Source: Thalassospira lohafexi (GTDB lineage Bacteria; Pseudomonadota; Alphaproteobacteria; Rhodospirillales; Thalassospiraceae). Taken from it: a DNA stretch of 64,000 bases. Below, piece by piece: positions 26,262 through 34,362 of this stretch (its first letter is position 1; each line of letters opens with the position of its first letter). Location: the NCBI RefSeq assembly GCF_002844275.1, contig NZ_NXGX01000004.1, positions 124,001 to 188,000 on the forward strand. The letters are read 5' to 3'. Both the position numbers and the translations under genes were made by a program. Under the pieces are notes generated by a model. That model was not told the DNA's origin. It did not search any database and saw only the letters and a list, made by a program, of their open reading frames with translations.

Positions 26262-27827
26262 ATGTCAGCGGGTGATTACCTGCTTGCGATCGATGCCGGA
26301 ACAGGCAGTGGTCGGGCAGTAGTGTTTGATCGAGACGGAAATCAACGCGGATCGTGCCAACGTGAATGGTGGCACAAGGAAGATCTGCGTTTTCCCGGTT
26401 CAATGGATTTCGATGTTGATGGCAACTGGCAACTGATTTGCGATTGTATCGCGGGTGCCCTGTCAGAAGCCAAGATCAGCGGCGATGATATTGCCGCGGT
26501 CAGTGCAACATCCATGCGTGAGGCCATTGTCGCGTTTGACAAAGACGGTCGGGAAATTTGGGCTTGTGCCAATGTCGATGGCCGGGCGGTCAATCAGGTG
26601 CGCGAACTTAAAGACGAATATCCCGGCGTTGAAGAAGACCTTTATAAACAAACCGGCCAGACCTTTGCGCTTGGTGCGTTGCCACGGCTTTTGTGGCTGC
26701 GCCAGCAGATGCCCGATATTTACGATCAGATTGATCGCATTGCGATGCTGTCAGATTGGGTGGTGGCGCGCCTGTCTGGGGTGATTGCGTCTGATCCGTC
26801 CAATGCCGGGACAACAGGCATTTTTGGGCTGCGCGAACGCAATTGGTTGCCCGATGCCATGCGCGCGGTGGACCTGCGCGATGATATTTTCCCGCCTGCC
26901 TATGAAACCGGAACGGCCGTTGGTCATGTCACGCCAAAGGCCGCTTCGGAAACCGGGTTATCGACCAAGACGACCGTTGTTGTCGGCGGTGGCGATTGCC
27001 AGCTTGGCACGGCGGGGCTTGGTGTTACCGGGATTGGTGATTGTGCCGTTCTGGGGGGCACGTTCTGGCAGCAGATTGTCAATGTTGATTCCAGTCTCAT
27101 CGATCCATCAATGAACCTGCGGATCAACCCGCATGTGATCACCGGGCTTAATCAAGCCGAAGCCATCAGCTTCTTTGTCGGCGCAGTAATGCGCTGGTTC
27201 CGTGATGCGTTTGGCCAGGAAGAATTGGCCAAGGTCGACGATCCGGGCAAGGCCTATACCCTTCTTGAAAAATTGTCGAAAGAGGTGCCGCTTGGTGCGC
27301 ATGGGGTGATTCCGATTTTTTCCGATGTGATGCGCTATGGCAGTTGGTATCACGCTGCACCTTCGTTTTTGAACCTGAGTATTGATCCAGCGAAATCGGG
27401 CAAGGCTGTTTTGTTCCGTGCGTTGCAGGAAAACGCCTGCATTGTTGCGGCCCGTAATCTTGATGCGATTTTCGCACTTAGTGGTCAGCGCCCGGACAAG
27501 ATCGTCTTTGCCGCAGGGGCGGCGAAAAGCCCGCATTGGTCACAGATGCTGGCCGATGTCACCGGTATTCCAGTCGCGACGCCGGTGATCAAGGAGGCAA
27601 CCGCGCTTGGCTGTGCCGCCGCCGCCGCTGTTGGCGGTGGGATTCATGACGATCTGGCAGCGCTTGGTCGGGAATGGGTGCGTTGGGAAAACACGTTTGA
27701 GCCCAATGCGGCCCTTAAATCCGACTATGACCAGTTGGGGGATCGCTGGGCGCAGGCATATGCCGCACAGCGCCAACTGGTTGATCAGGGGGTGACGACC
27801 TCTATGTGGAAGGCGCCGGGACTATAA
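26262..27827 (+). CDS. lsrK: Autoinducer-2 kinase LsrK
   Basis: Phosphorylates imported AI-2 (DPD) at the 5 position with ATP, trapping it and generating the LsrR inducer. The 521-residue protein is an FGGY-family sugar kinase: DAGTGSGRAVVFD at residues 9-21, SATSMREAIVAF, VDPSNAGTTG-like SDPSNAGTTGIFGL, VVGGGDCQLGTAGLGV and HAAPSFLNLSIDP match LsrK block by block, and the C-terminal end TTSMWKAPGL is nearly identical to the E. coli end as I remember it. It lies between lsrR and lsrG. No luxS is seen in this window. Confidence 0.96.
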   Translation: MSAGDYLLAIDAGTGSGRAVVFDRDGNQRGSCQREWWHKEDLRFPGSMDFDVDGNWQLICDCIAGALSEAKISGDDIAAVSATSMREAIVAFDKDGREIWACANVDGRAVNQVRELKDEYPGVEEDLYKQTGQTFALGALPRLLWLRQQMPDIYDQIDRIAMLSDWVVARLSGVIASDPSNAGTTGIFGLRERNWLPDAMRAVDLRDDIFPPAYETGTAVGHVTPKAASETGLSTKTTVVVGGGDCQLGTAGLGVTGIGDCAVLGGTFWQQIVNVDSSLIDPSMNLRINPHVITGLNQAEAISFFVGAVMRWFRDAFGQEELAKVDDPGKAYTLLEKLSKEVPLGAHGVIPIFSDVMRYGSWYHAAPSFLNLSIDPAKSGKAVLFRALQENACIVAARNLDAIFALSGQRPDKIVFAAGAAKSPHWSQMLADVTGIPVATPVIKEATALGCAAAAAVGGGIHDDLAALGREWVRWENTFEPNAALKSDYDQLGDRWAQAYAAQRQLVDQGVTTSMWKAPGL

Positions 27828-27880
27828 GTAATCGCGCACAGAAATTGATTTACATGCAAGAAACAAAAACAGGACACATC

Positions 27881-28186
27881 ATGCTTGTACAAATGGTGCA
27901 TATCGAAGTTAAACCGGGCCATGTCGATGAGTTTATCGAAGCGTTCCGTATCAATTACGAAGGAACGCGCGCGCACGAAGAGGGGAACCTTCGTTTTGAC
28001 GTGCTGCGCGATCCCGAAAACAAGCACAAATTCATGATCTATGAAGTGTTTCGTTCTGAAGAAGATTTTCAGGCACATCGCCAGACCGAGCATTACAAGG
28101 AATGCGTGCGCCGGATTGATCCGATCATCACTGGCCCACGGTCGAAAACCTACTTTAATGCCGAAATGGCCGATTACCTGCCCTAG
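27881..28186 (+). CDS. lsrG: Phospho-AI-2 isomerase LsrG
   Basis: LsrG isomerises phospho-DPD to 3-hydroxy-2,4-pentanedione 5-phosphate, which removes the LsrR inducer. The 101-residue protein has the ABM (antibiotic biosynthesis monooxygenase-like) fold, with VEVKPG-like VDEFIEAF, HEEGNLRFDVLRDPENKHKF and TGPRSKTYFNAEM segments that follow enterobacterial LsrG. The ATG at 27881 with AGGA seven bases upstream is chosen over the longer frame starting inside lsrK. It ends the lsrRKG operon and is followed by a terminator. Confidence 0.95.
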   Translation: MLVQMVHIEVKPGHVDEFIEAFRINYEGTRAHEEGNLRFDVLRDPENKHKFMIYEVFRSEEDFQAHRQTEHYKECVRRIDPIITGPRSKTYFNAEMADYLP

Positions 28187-28216
28187 GTTTCGATGCTTCG
28201 CATTGATCCCAAGCAC

Positions 28217-28254
28217 AAAGAAGAGCCCGAGCATTTTGCTGGGGCTCTTCTTTT
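28217..28254 (+). terminator. Terminator of the lsrRKG operon
   Basis: Twelve-base-pair stem AAAGAAGAGCCC/GGGCTCTTCTTT with further pairing in the loop (AGC/GCT) and a TTTT end. The A-rich 5' arm allows use by the convergent gene as well. Confidence 0.88.
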
Positions 28255-28278
28255 ATGGGGCGTTCAGCTCTGTAATGC

Positions 28279-28974
28279 TTACTGGTCGGCCTCTGCATCA
28301 GCCAGAATATCATCGCCCTGGCGGGCAATTTCGCTCAGCGCCTGTTCAAAGACTTCTGGCGGGTGGCCACCGGAAATGGCGAACTTGCCATTAACCACAT
28401 AAGTCGGTACCGAACTGATGCTGGCATTGCCAAATTCTTCTTCCTCGGCGCGGACTTCTTTGGCGAACTCGTCACTCGCCAGAATTTCAGCAGCACGTTC
28501 CGGCGAAAGGCCGACTTCTTCGACGGCACGGTTTAGAACGCCATGATCGCTTGGGTTTTCGGCATCCTGGAAGTAGGCCGTGAACAAGGCCATTGTCAGC
28601 GCGGTTTGTTGGCCGCTTTTGCCTTCTTTCCCTGCCCAATACAGCAGGCGGTGGGCATCAAAGGTATTGTAGATGCGGCTGTCGGAACTGAAATGGATCG
28701 GGAAGCCGACATTTTCGCTCATCATGGTGATGCGCGCACGGTTGTCGGTGCTTTGATCGGGCGTGAGGCCGTACTTTTCGGTAATATGCTCGGACAGGTC
28801 CTGACCTTCTGGCGCCATGTTCGGGTTCAGCTCGTACGGGTGCCAGCGGACTGTGATGTCAACTTGTCCATCCAGCCGCGCAACGGCCTCTTCTAGGTTT
28901 TTATAGCCGATAATGCACCATGGGCAGACCACGTCTGAAACAATGTCGATCTGCAAAGGGATGGCGTCCGTCAT
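28279..28974 (-). CDS. DsbA-family oxidoreductase, FrnE-like
   Basis: A 231-residue cytoplasmic thioredoxin-fold protein of the FrnE/2-hydroxychromene-2-carboxylate isomerase-like DsbA family. The redox motif VVCPWC is at residues 15-20, followed by IIGYKNLEEAV; SSVPTYVVNGKFAISGGHPPEVF holds the cis-proline loop. The ATG at 28974 has AAGGAAAA at the right distance. FrnE proteins are linked to disulfide and oxidative-stress handling in other bacteria. It converges on lsrG and appears monocistronic. Confidence 0.9.
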   Translation of the reverse strand: MTDAIPLQIDIVSDVVCPWCIIGYKNLEEAVARLDGQVDITVRWHPYELNPNMAPEGQDLSEHITEKYGLTPDQSTDNRARITMMSENVGFPIHFSSDSRIYNTFDAHRLLYWAGKEGKSGQQTALTMALFTAYFQDAENPSDHGVLNRAVEEVGLSPERAAEILASDEFAKEVRAEEEEFGNASISSVPTYVVNGKFAISGGHPPEVFEQALSEIARQGDDILADAEADQ

Positions 28975-29168
28975 GAATTTTCCTTGCGTTATGAAACCGT
29001 GTGATGGTCCATCACATAATCGCTGTGACAGCAAACGCAAGAACAGATCATCGATCACATAACAGAAAAAATGTCATTTTCCTGTCGGGCGCACGTCATG
29101 GGCCGCACATAAATGATCAAAAACGGTGATGTCGCGAGGAGAGGTAAAGCGCGTCCAATGGCGTAGGC

Positions 29169-29429
29169 TTAGTGGGCGTTTTCGTTTGGCTGACGGCGTG
29201 CGTGATCAACCATATATTCGGCAAAGGTTTCCAAAATGGGGCATGACCAGTCGGCACGGGTTTTTTCCCCGTCACGTTCCCATTCGCCGTACCAGCGTTG
29301 GTCAATGTCGCGGAAAATGGTGTAATGGGCAAACCGGTCCGTTGCCGTCCAGCAGTTCTTACCTGATCTTTCCCAAGTCAGTCCTGCAAGCATCATGACG
29401 TCGATGCCGGTGGTGGCTTTCAATGCCAT
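29169..29429 (-). CDS. Small conserved-looking protein of unknown function
   Basis: An 86-residue soluble protein rich in aromatic residues (GLTWERSGKNCWT, FRDIDQRWYGEWERDG). I recognise no family. The ATG at 29429 follows AAGGA at about seven bases, and the next downstream gene is far away, so it is a single gene. The Trp/Tyr-rich alternating pattern suggests a small beta-sheet domain. A longer in-frame extension up to 29666 would be arginine- and leucine-rich junk and is rejected. Confidence 0.6.
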   Translation of the reverse strand: MALKATTGIDVMMLAGLTWERSGKNCWTATDRFAHYTIFRDIDQRWYGEWERDGEKTRADWSCPILETFAEYMVDHARRQPNENAH

Positions 29430-29711
29430 GGCGTTTGTCCTTTGACAGTGGATGGTTACATCAATTGGTGGAGCAGTAACCAAACACTTTGCAATGTATG
29501 GTAGAGTTAAGCATTGAATTAGGAGGGGTGCAACAGTCCAAGGGGACAGGTTTGCTATCCTAAAGAGGGGTATTTTCACCGAAATGAGTGGAAAACGGCT
29601 CCGATTGTCGGATTTGCGTAATGCTGTTGCGCTGATGGCACTTTTCCGGCAATTTGCCTGACCCACCGGGACCGGTCGGTTTCTGGATTCGAAAGACTAC
29701 GATCAGTTGGA

Positions 29712-31331
29712 ATGAATATGTCAGACAAGCGCGTCTATCTTTATGACAGTACCTTGCGCGATGGGCAGCAAACCCAGGGCGTGGATTTTTCGGCAGCGGA
29801 TAAAACCGCAATTGCCAAGGCGCTGGACGAATTGTCGATTGACTATATTGAAGGCGGGTGGCCCGGCGCCAATCCAACGGACGATGCATTCTTTGCCAAT
29901 CCGCCGAAATTGAAGAATTCCAAGCTGACGGCCTTTGGCATGACGCGCCGTGCCGGGCGGTCGGCATCGAATGATCCGGGGCTTGCGTCTTTGGCGCAGA
30001 ATGCACCGATTGTCTGCATGGTAGGGAAAAGCTGGGATTTTCAGGTGACCGAGGCCTTGGGCATCGAACTTGATGAAAACCTTGCGATGATTGCGGATTC
30101 CATCGCACACCTTAAAACCAAAGTGTCCGAAGTGATGTTCGATGCAGAGCATTTCTTTGACGGGTATAAAGCCAACCGCGACTATGCGTTATCCGCGATC
30201 AAGGCGGCCTATGAAGCTGGGGCACGCTGGGTTGTTTTGTGTGACACCAATGGTGGCACGCTGCCCGACGAGATTTTCGACATCGTGACCGACGTTTGCA
30301 GCCAGATCCCCGGTGCCCACGTTGGCATTCATTGCCACAATGATACGGAAAATGCGGTGGCCAATTCACTGGCCGCCGTCCGTGCCGGCGCGCGTCAAGT
30401 GCAGGGAACGTTGAATGGATTGGGGGAACGGTGTGGCAACGCCAACCTGATTTCGATCATTCCGACCCTGATGCTGAAAATGGGATTTGATGTTGGTGTT
30501 TCCAAAGATCAACTGACCCAGTTGCGCCGGATTTCTCATATTCTTGATGAACGGCTAAACCGCGAACCAACCCGTCAGGCCGCCTACGTTGGGGATAGTG
30601 CCTTTGCCCATAAGGGCGGGTTGCATGTGTCCGCGGTTGAAAAGAACCCGGCCTGTTACGAGCATGTCGAACCTGAACTGGTTGGCAATCAGCGCCATAT
30701 TCTGGTGTCCGATCAGGCGGGACGGTCAAACATTCTGGCACGGTTCCGTGAAATCGGGGTGGATGTCGATCCGAAATCCGAAGCGGTCGGCAAGCTGGTT
30801 GAAAATGTCAAACAGCGCGAATTTGATGGCTATGCCTATGATGGGGCCGAGGCCAGTTTTGAGCTTCTGGCGCGCAAAGCCATGGGTGAGCTTGACCGGT
30901 ATTTCCGCGTCACATCATTTCGGGTGATTGATGAACGGCGCTGGGGCGATGAGCAGGATGAACAGGTCATCACCATGTCCGAAGCAACCGTAAAGGTCGT
31001 TGTCGGCGATGATCAATTCATGTCGGTCGCCGAGGGGAATGGGCCGGTCAACGCCCTTGATGCAGCGCTGCGTAAGGTGCTGTTGACGGTGCCGGAATAT
31101 CGGGATGCGGTCGAACAGATCGAACTGATCGATTATAAGGTCCGCATTATAACGCGCGGGGATGGCACACGTGCGGTAACGCGTGTGATGATCGAAAGCC
31201 GCGATGCGGAGGGCAACAACTGGGCCACCGTTGGTGTTTCAACCAACATTATCGAGGCGTCCTATAACGCATTGCGTGATTCAATTACCTATAAGCTGTT
31301 TAAGTCCGGCGTGCGCAGCCAGCACGGCTAA
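29712..31331 (+). CDS. cimA: Citramalate synthase
   Basis: Condenses pyruvate and acetyl-CoA to (R)-citramalate, a threonine-independent route to 2-oxobutyrate for isoleucine. The 539-residue protein is an HMGL-like TIM barrel with YDSTLRDGQQTQGVDFS near residue 10 (metal-binding Asp and Arg), CDTNGGTLPDE, and GIHCHNDTENAVANS containing the HxH metal ligands, followed by the LeuA-type regulatory domain from about residue 400. The GxDE-style linker and EGGWPGANPTDDAFF distinguish CimA from isopropylmalate and homocitrate synthases. An alternative ATG lies two codons downstream. Confidence 0.94.
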   Translation: MNMSDKRVYLYDSTLRDGQQTQGVDFSAADKTAIAKALDELSIDYIEGGWPGANPTDDAFFANPPKLKNSKLTAFGMTRRAGRSASNDPGLASLAQNAPIVCMVGKSWDFQVTEALGIELDENLAMIADSIAHLKTKVSEVMFDAEHFFDGYKANRDYALSAIKAAYEAGARWVVLCDTNGGTLPDEIFDIVTDVCSQIPGAHVGIHCHNDTENAVANSLAAVRAGARQVQGTLNGLGERCGNANLISIIPTLMLKMGFDVGVSKDQLTQLRRISHILDERLNREPTRQAAYVGDSAFAHKGGLHVSAVEKNPACYEHVEPELVGNQRHILVSDQAGRSNILARFREIGVDVDPKSEAVGKLVENVKQREFDGYAYDGAEASFELLARKAMGELDRYFRVTSFRVIDERRWGDEQDEQVITMSEATVKVVVGDDQFMSVAEGNGPVNALDAALRKVLLTVPEYRDAVEQIELIDYKVRIITRGDGTRAVTRVMIESRDAEGNNWATVGVSTNIIEASYNALRDSITYKLFKSGVRSQHG

Positions 31332-31362
31332 GACGTTCGCTCAAGACAGATGATCTCTTTAT

Positions 31363-31396
31363 AAACGGCTGGGCAGGTTTTCTGTCTGGCCGTTTT
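31363..31396 (+). terminator. Terminator of cimA
   Basis: Fourteen-base-pair stem AAACGGCTGGGCAG/CTGTCTGGCCGTTT including three G-U pairs, with a GTTTT loop and a short T-run, 32 bases after the stop. Confidence 0.8.
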
Positions 31397-31522
31397 GCTG
31401 TTTTGGGGATGAGTGGGGGCGCAAAGGATGCTGGCGTTGCCAGTTGGCTTTTGCTAAAGAAACGCCAATATTGACCGAATGTCGGTACCCAGACTTTCTT
31501 TGACGACCGGAGAAACCACGCG

Positions 31523-32305
31523 ATGAGCGACGCCCGAGGTGCTGCTATTCCCGAAACGGGTGGCATTGCCAATCCGCCAGTGATCATTCTGATTGAACCG
31601 CAGCTTGGCGATAATATCGGCAAAGCCGCGCGCGCGATGCTCAATTGCGGGCTGGTTGATCTGCGGCTGGTGCGCCCGCGCGATGGCTGGCCCAATGAAC
31701 GCGCAACTGCGAATGCGGCCGGTGCTGACATCGTGATCGACAATGCCAAGGTGTTTGAGCGCGACGAAGATGCGGTTGCCGATTTAAACCGGGTTTATGT
31801 GACCACCGCGCGCACCCGCGATGCAATTAAACCGGTCTTTACGCCCAAGGGACTGGCACCTGAATTGCGCAGCGTTGTCGCCAAGGGTGAAAAGGTTGGC
31901 GTGTTGTTTGGGCCGGAACGGACAGGGGTGCGCAACGAACATATTGCGATGGCCGACGCGGTTGTTACCGTGCCATTGAACCCCGGCTTTACGTCGCTTA
32001 ACCTTGCGCAGGCGGTTTTATTGATCGGGTATGAATGGTGGCAGGCTGGTGTTGACGTGCCCGATTATCAGATGCTGATGAATGATACGTTCCCGGCCAC
32101 CAAGGAAGATCTGGAGCGGCTGTTTGTTCATCTTGAACACGAACTTTATGAGTCCGGGTTTTACCGTGTTGAAGCCAAGCGCCCCAATATGGCGCGCAAC
32201 ATCCGCAATATTTTTAACCGGTCCAACCTGACCCATCAGGAAGTCCAGACCCTGCGCGGGATGATTGTTGCGATGCGCGGTGGAAAGTACAAGCCAGAAG
32301 ATTGA
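31523..32305 (+). CDS. trmJ: SpoU-family tRNA/rRNA methyltransferase, TrmJ-like
   Basis: A 260-residue SPOUT-class 2'-O-methyltransferase. The trefoil-knot motifs are present: IEPQLGDNIGKAARAM near residue 24, LFGPERTGVRNEHI near residue 127, and VPLNPGFTSLNLAQAVLLIGYEW near residue 149. The overall order and C-terminal helical extension fit TrmJ, which methylates position 32 of certain tRNAs. GGAGAAA precedes the ATG. It is a single gene bounded by terminators on both sides. Confidence 0.9.
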   Translation: MSDARGAAIPETGGIANPPVIILIEPQLGDNIGKAARAMLNCGLVDLRLVRPRDGWPNERATANAAGADIVIDNAKVFERDEDAVADLNRVYVTTARTRDAIKPVFTPKGLAPELRSVVAKGEKVGVLFGPERTGVRNEHIAMADAVVTVPLNPGFTSLNLAQAVLLIGYEWWQAGVDVPDYQMLMNDTFPATKEDLERLFVHLEHELYESGFYRVEAKRPNMARNIRNIFNRSNLTHQEVQTLRGMIVAMRGGKYKPED

Positions 32306-32345
32306 TCTGTACTGTTGTGTCAGTACGTAGAAAAATTGCCAAAAT

Positions 32346-32376
32346 AAGACACCCGGCCTACGTGGCCGGGTGTCTT
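32346..32376 (+). terminator. Terminator of the trmJ-like gene
   Basis: Thirteen-base-pair perfect stem AAGACACCCGGCC/GGCCGGGTGTCTT with the loop TACGT, 40 bases downstream of the stop. Only two T follow directly, but the A/T-ended stem is strong and could work in both directions. Confidence 0.82.
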
Positions 32377-32449
32377 CGTCTGGGGGCTTTGCAACAGGTT
32401 AAAGCCGCGCAGTGCCAGACGATTTAGCAGCGTGATCAGGTACGGCCAA

Positions 32450-33034
32450 TCAGCCCGGCAGAAGGACGGTATCGACCACATGGATCACACCGTTGGACTG
32501 CATGACATTGGCAATGGTGACTTTTGACCACTGGCCTTTGGCATCGACGATATAAAGTGCACCGTCTTTCATCTCGGCGGTAATCGTGCCGCCGGATGCA
32601 GTGGTCATTTTATACATCCCGCCCATGGCCTTGGTTTTTTCCATCAGGTCGGCTGCGGTCATGGTGCCCGGAACCACGTGATAGGTCAGAATATTGGTCA
32701 GGGTCGCCTTGTTTTCCGGTTTCAGCAGGGTTTCAACCGTGCCAGCAGGAAGTTTGTCAAAGGCGGCATTGGTGGGTGCAAAGACGGTGAACGGCCCGGC
32801 ACTTGCCAGAGTGTCCACCAGACCCGCCGCCTTAACCGCGGCAACCAATGTTGTGTGATCTGCGGAATTTACCGCATTCTCAACAATGTTTTTGGACGGA
32901 TACATCGGGGCACCCCCGACCATTACGATCTTTTCGCCCGCCATTGAGCTTTCAGATTTCATGTCATTGGCGCATGCACCCAGTGTCAGTGCAATCGCAG
33001 AAGCGGCAAATACCATCATGGATTTCTTAATCAT
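32450..33034 (-). CDS. Fasciclin-domain lipoprotein
   Basis: A 194-residue secreted protein with a lipoprotein signal (lipobox TLGAC near residue 20) followed by a single fasciclin (FAS1) domain: DHTTLVAAVKAAGLVDTL, GPFTVFAPTNAAFDKLP, LTYHVVPGTMTAADL and NVMQSNGVIHVVDTVLLP are all classic. Before the domain lies a short MVGGAPMYPSKNI motif seen in bacterial FAS1 proteins. Such proteins are linked to adhesion or envelope interactions, without a defined reaction. The ATG at 33034 follows AAGGA; a longer frame begins at 33097. Confidence 0.92.
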   Translation of the reverse strand: MIKKSMMVFAASAIALTLGACANDMKSESSMAGEKIVMVGGAPMYPSKNIVENAVNSADHTTLVAAVKAAGLVDTLASAGPFTVFAPTNAAFDKLPAGTVETLLKPENKATLTNILTYHVVPGTMTAADLMEKTKAMGGMYKMTTASGGTITAEMKDGALYIVDAKGQWSKVTIANVMQSNGVIHVVDTVLLPG

Positions 33035-33347
33035 GTAAAACGTGTCCTTGTCAGTCTGCCTGCGTGGCGCATTGTTTTTATCGGCGCACTTTGCCACGCA
33101 ACCCGGTTTTCAAATTCGATCCCAAGAGCGGATTTCGTATTGATCATTCCTGTTTTTGAGCGCGTTACGGGCGAAGGTACGCACAAGGTTGCCTTCGGGT
33201 TTCAGCAGGGATGATGTTTTTTTGCCAAAGGGTTATGCAAAGGCAGCCAGCCAATTGCACAAACAGGCGATGTCGGGCATACCTATGGCGTCAGGCAAAG
33301 CGGCACAGACCGGCAGAAATGCAGGGCTTGGATGCGGTGATTAATGT
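33035..33347. other. Intergenic region before the rpsD promoter
   Basis: About 310 bases with no convincing gene. A 62-codon plus-strand frame (33156-33344) has no ribosome binding site. The fasciclin promoter presumably lies within the first 150 bases but was not pinpointed. Confidence 0.45.
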
Positions 33348-33375
33348 TTGACTCTTGGTCAATCATCTCTATATT
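33348..33375 (+). promoter_or_regulatory. Sigma-70-type promoter of rpsD
   Basis: TTGACT (33348-33353) and TATATT (33370-33375) are separated by 16 bp. A transcript from here would have a leader of about 125 bases before rpsD. Confidence 0.75.
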
Positions 33376-33383
33376 GCGCCTCA

Positions 33384-33506
33384 CTTCCGAGAAAGTGGGT
33401 CGAAACAGGTGTTTTCGTCCCCGTTCCGTATGTCCTGCTGTTAAAGCGTTTGGGGTTACGGAAACTATCGGGACAATAAAGTGATCTTAAAAAAGAGAGT
33501 TATCAA
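33384..33506 (+). promoter_or_regulatory. Structured leader of rpsD
   Basis: The leader contains several complementary segments: CACTT with AAGTG at its start, CGAAA/TTTCG around 33401-33418, and TTCCGTA (33424-33430) with TACGGAA (33457-33463). Translational autoregulation by S4 is known in other bacteria through different structures; such a role here is only an inference. The ribosome binding site AAAGAGAG lies just before the ATG. Confidence 0.4.
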
Positions 33507-34124
33507 ATGTCGAAACGTATTGCTGCAAAGCATAAGATTGACCGCCGCCTTGGTGTGAACCTTTGGGGCCGTGCAAAATCGCCGCTGAACAAGCGCGAAT
33601 ATGCACCGGGCATGCACGGCGCAACCCGCCGTAAAAAACCGACCGATTTCGGTATCCAGCTGTTTGCCAAACAGCAGCTCAAAGGCTACTACGGCTCCAT
33701 CTCTGAAAAACAGTTCCTGCGTTACTTCAAAGAAGCATCGCGTCGTCCGGGTGATACCTCCGAAACCCTCGTTGGTATTCTTGAACAGCGCCTTGATGCT
33801 GTGATCTACCGCATGAAATTCGTTCCGACCGTTTTTGCTGCACGTCAGTTCGTTAACCACGGCCACATTCTTGTCAACGGCAAGAAAGTAACCATTCCGT
33901 CATTCCTCGTTAAAGAAGGTGACGTTGTTGAAGTCAAACAGGCTTCACGTGAAATCCCGATGGTTATCGAAGCTGCGACCCTGAACGAACGTGACGTTCC
34001 GGAATATCTCGACGTTGACGCGAAGGCCTTCAAAGGCACCTTCGTTCGCGTACCGAAATTCGCAGAAATTCCTTACCCGGTTCAGATGCAGCCGAACCTG
34101 GTCATCGAATTCTACTCGCGTTAA
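33507..34124 (+). CDS. rpsD: 30S ribosomal protein S4
   Basis: A primary 16S rRNA-binding protein that nucleates 30S assembly. The 205-residue protein starts [21 protein letters not shown] and has the S4 RNA-binding domain [15 protein letters not shown] ... [17 protein letters not shown] at about residues 91-130. The length matches the family. In this genome rpsD stands alone outside the large ribosomal operons, as is common in alphaproteobacteria, with its own promoter, leader and terminator. Confidence 0.98.
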   Translation: MSKRIAAKHKIDRRLGVNLWGRAKSPLNKREYAPGMHGATRRKKPTDFGIQLFAKQQLKGYYGSISEKQFLRYFKEASRRPGDTSETLVGILEQRLDAVIYRMKFVPTVFAARQFVNHGHILVNGKKVTIPSFLVKEGDVVEVKQASREIPMVIEAATLNERDVPEYLDVDAKAFKGTFVRVPKFAEIPYPVQMQPNLVIEFYSR

Positions 34125-34153
34125 TCCTTACCGGATTTCGCGACGATCCAAAC

Positions 34154-34185
34154 AAAAACGCCCGCTGGAAACAGCGGGCGTTTTT
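34154..34185 (+). terminator. Terminator of rpsD
   Basis: Perfect stem AAAAACGCCCGCTG/CAGCGGGCGTTTTT with a GAAA tetraloop and a T-run, 30 bases after the stop. Confidence 0.95.
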
Positions 34186-34214
34186 GTTTGTCTAAAGGAT
34201 CGGCGTCTTAGGAC

Positions 34215-34230
34215 ATGTTAGCGCTAACAT
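34215..34230. promoter_or_regulatory. Isolated GntR-type operator
   Basis: An exact third copy of ATGTTAGCGCTAACAT, the palindrome duplicated between gntK and gntR 33 kb away. It lies between the rpsD terminator and a strong hairpin, with no protein-coding gene starting nearby on either strand. Confidence 0.8.
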
Positions 34231-34286
34231 CCCTGTTTTACGAAGGGCTTGGCGATTGCGCCCTAGGGTGCGGCCAGCGGCCCCCA

Positions 34287-34336
34287 ACATACGAAACAGC
34301 CCGGTGCAGATGGACGGCACCGGGCTGTTTTATGTT
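34287..34336. terminator. Long hairpin, probable bidirectional terminator after the MscS-type gene
   Basis: A 14-bp perfect stem AAACAGCCCGGTGC/GCACCGGGCTGTTT with a 9-base loop continues outwards, after a CG bulge, with AACATA/TATGTT. On the minus strand it follows the mechanosensitive channel gene by 27 bases; on the plus strand it could end a short transcript begun near the isolated operator at 34215. Confidence 0.8.
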
Positions 34337-34362
34337 CGCGATGTTGGGATCGAACCGACTGG

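Noticed and set aside
33156..33344. Small plus-strand frame of 62 codons before rpsD
   Set aside because: No ribosome binding site, no promoter and no protein-like pattern; it ends just at the rpsD promoter.
34338..34362. T-arm-like GTTCGATCC on the minus strand, suggesting a tRNA 3' end
   Set aside because: No matching D arm, anticodon arm or acceptor stem can be drawn around it, and it lies between the channel gene stop and a terminator.
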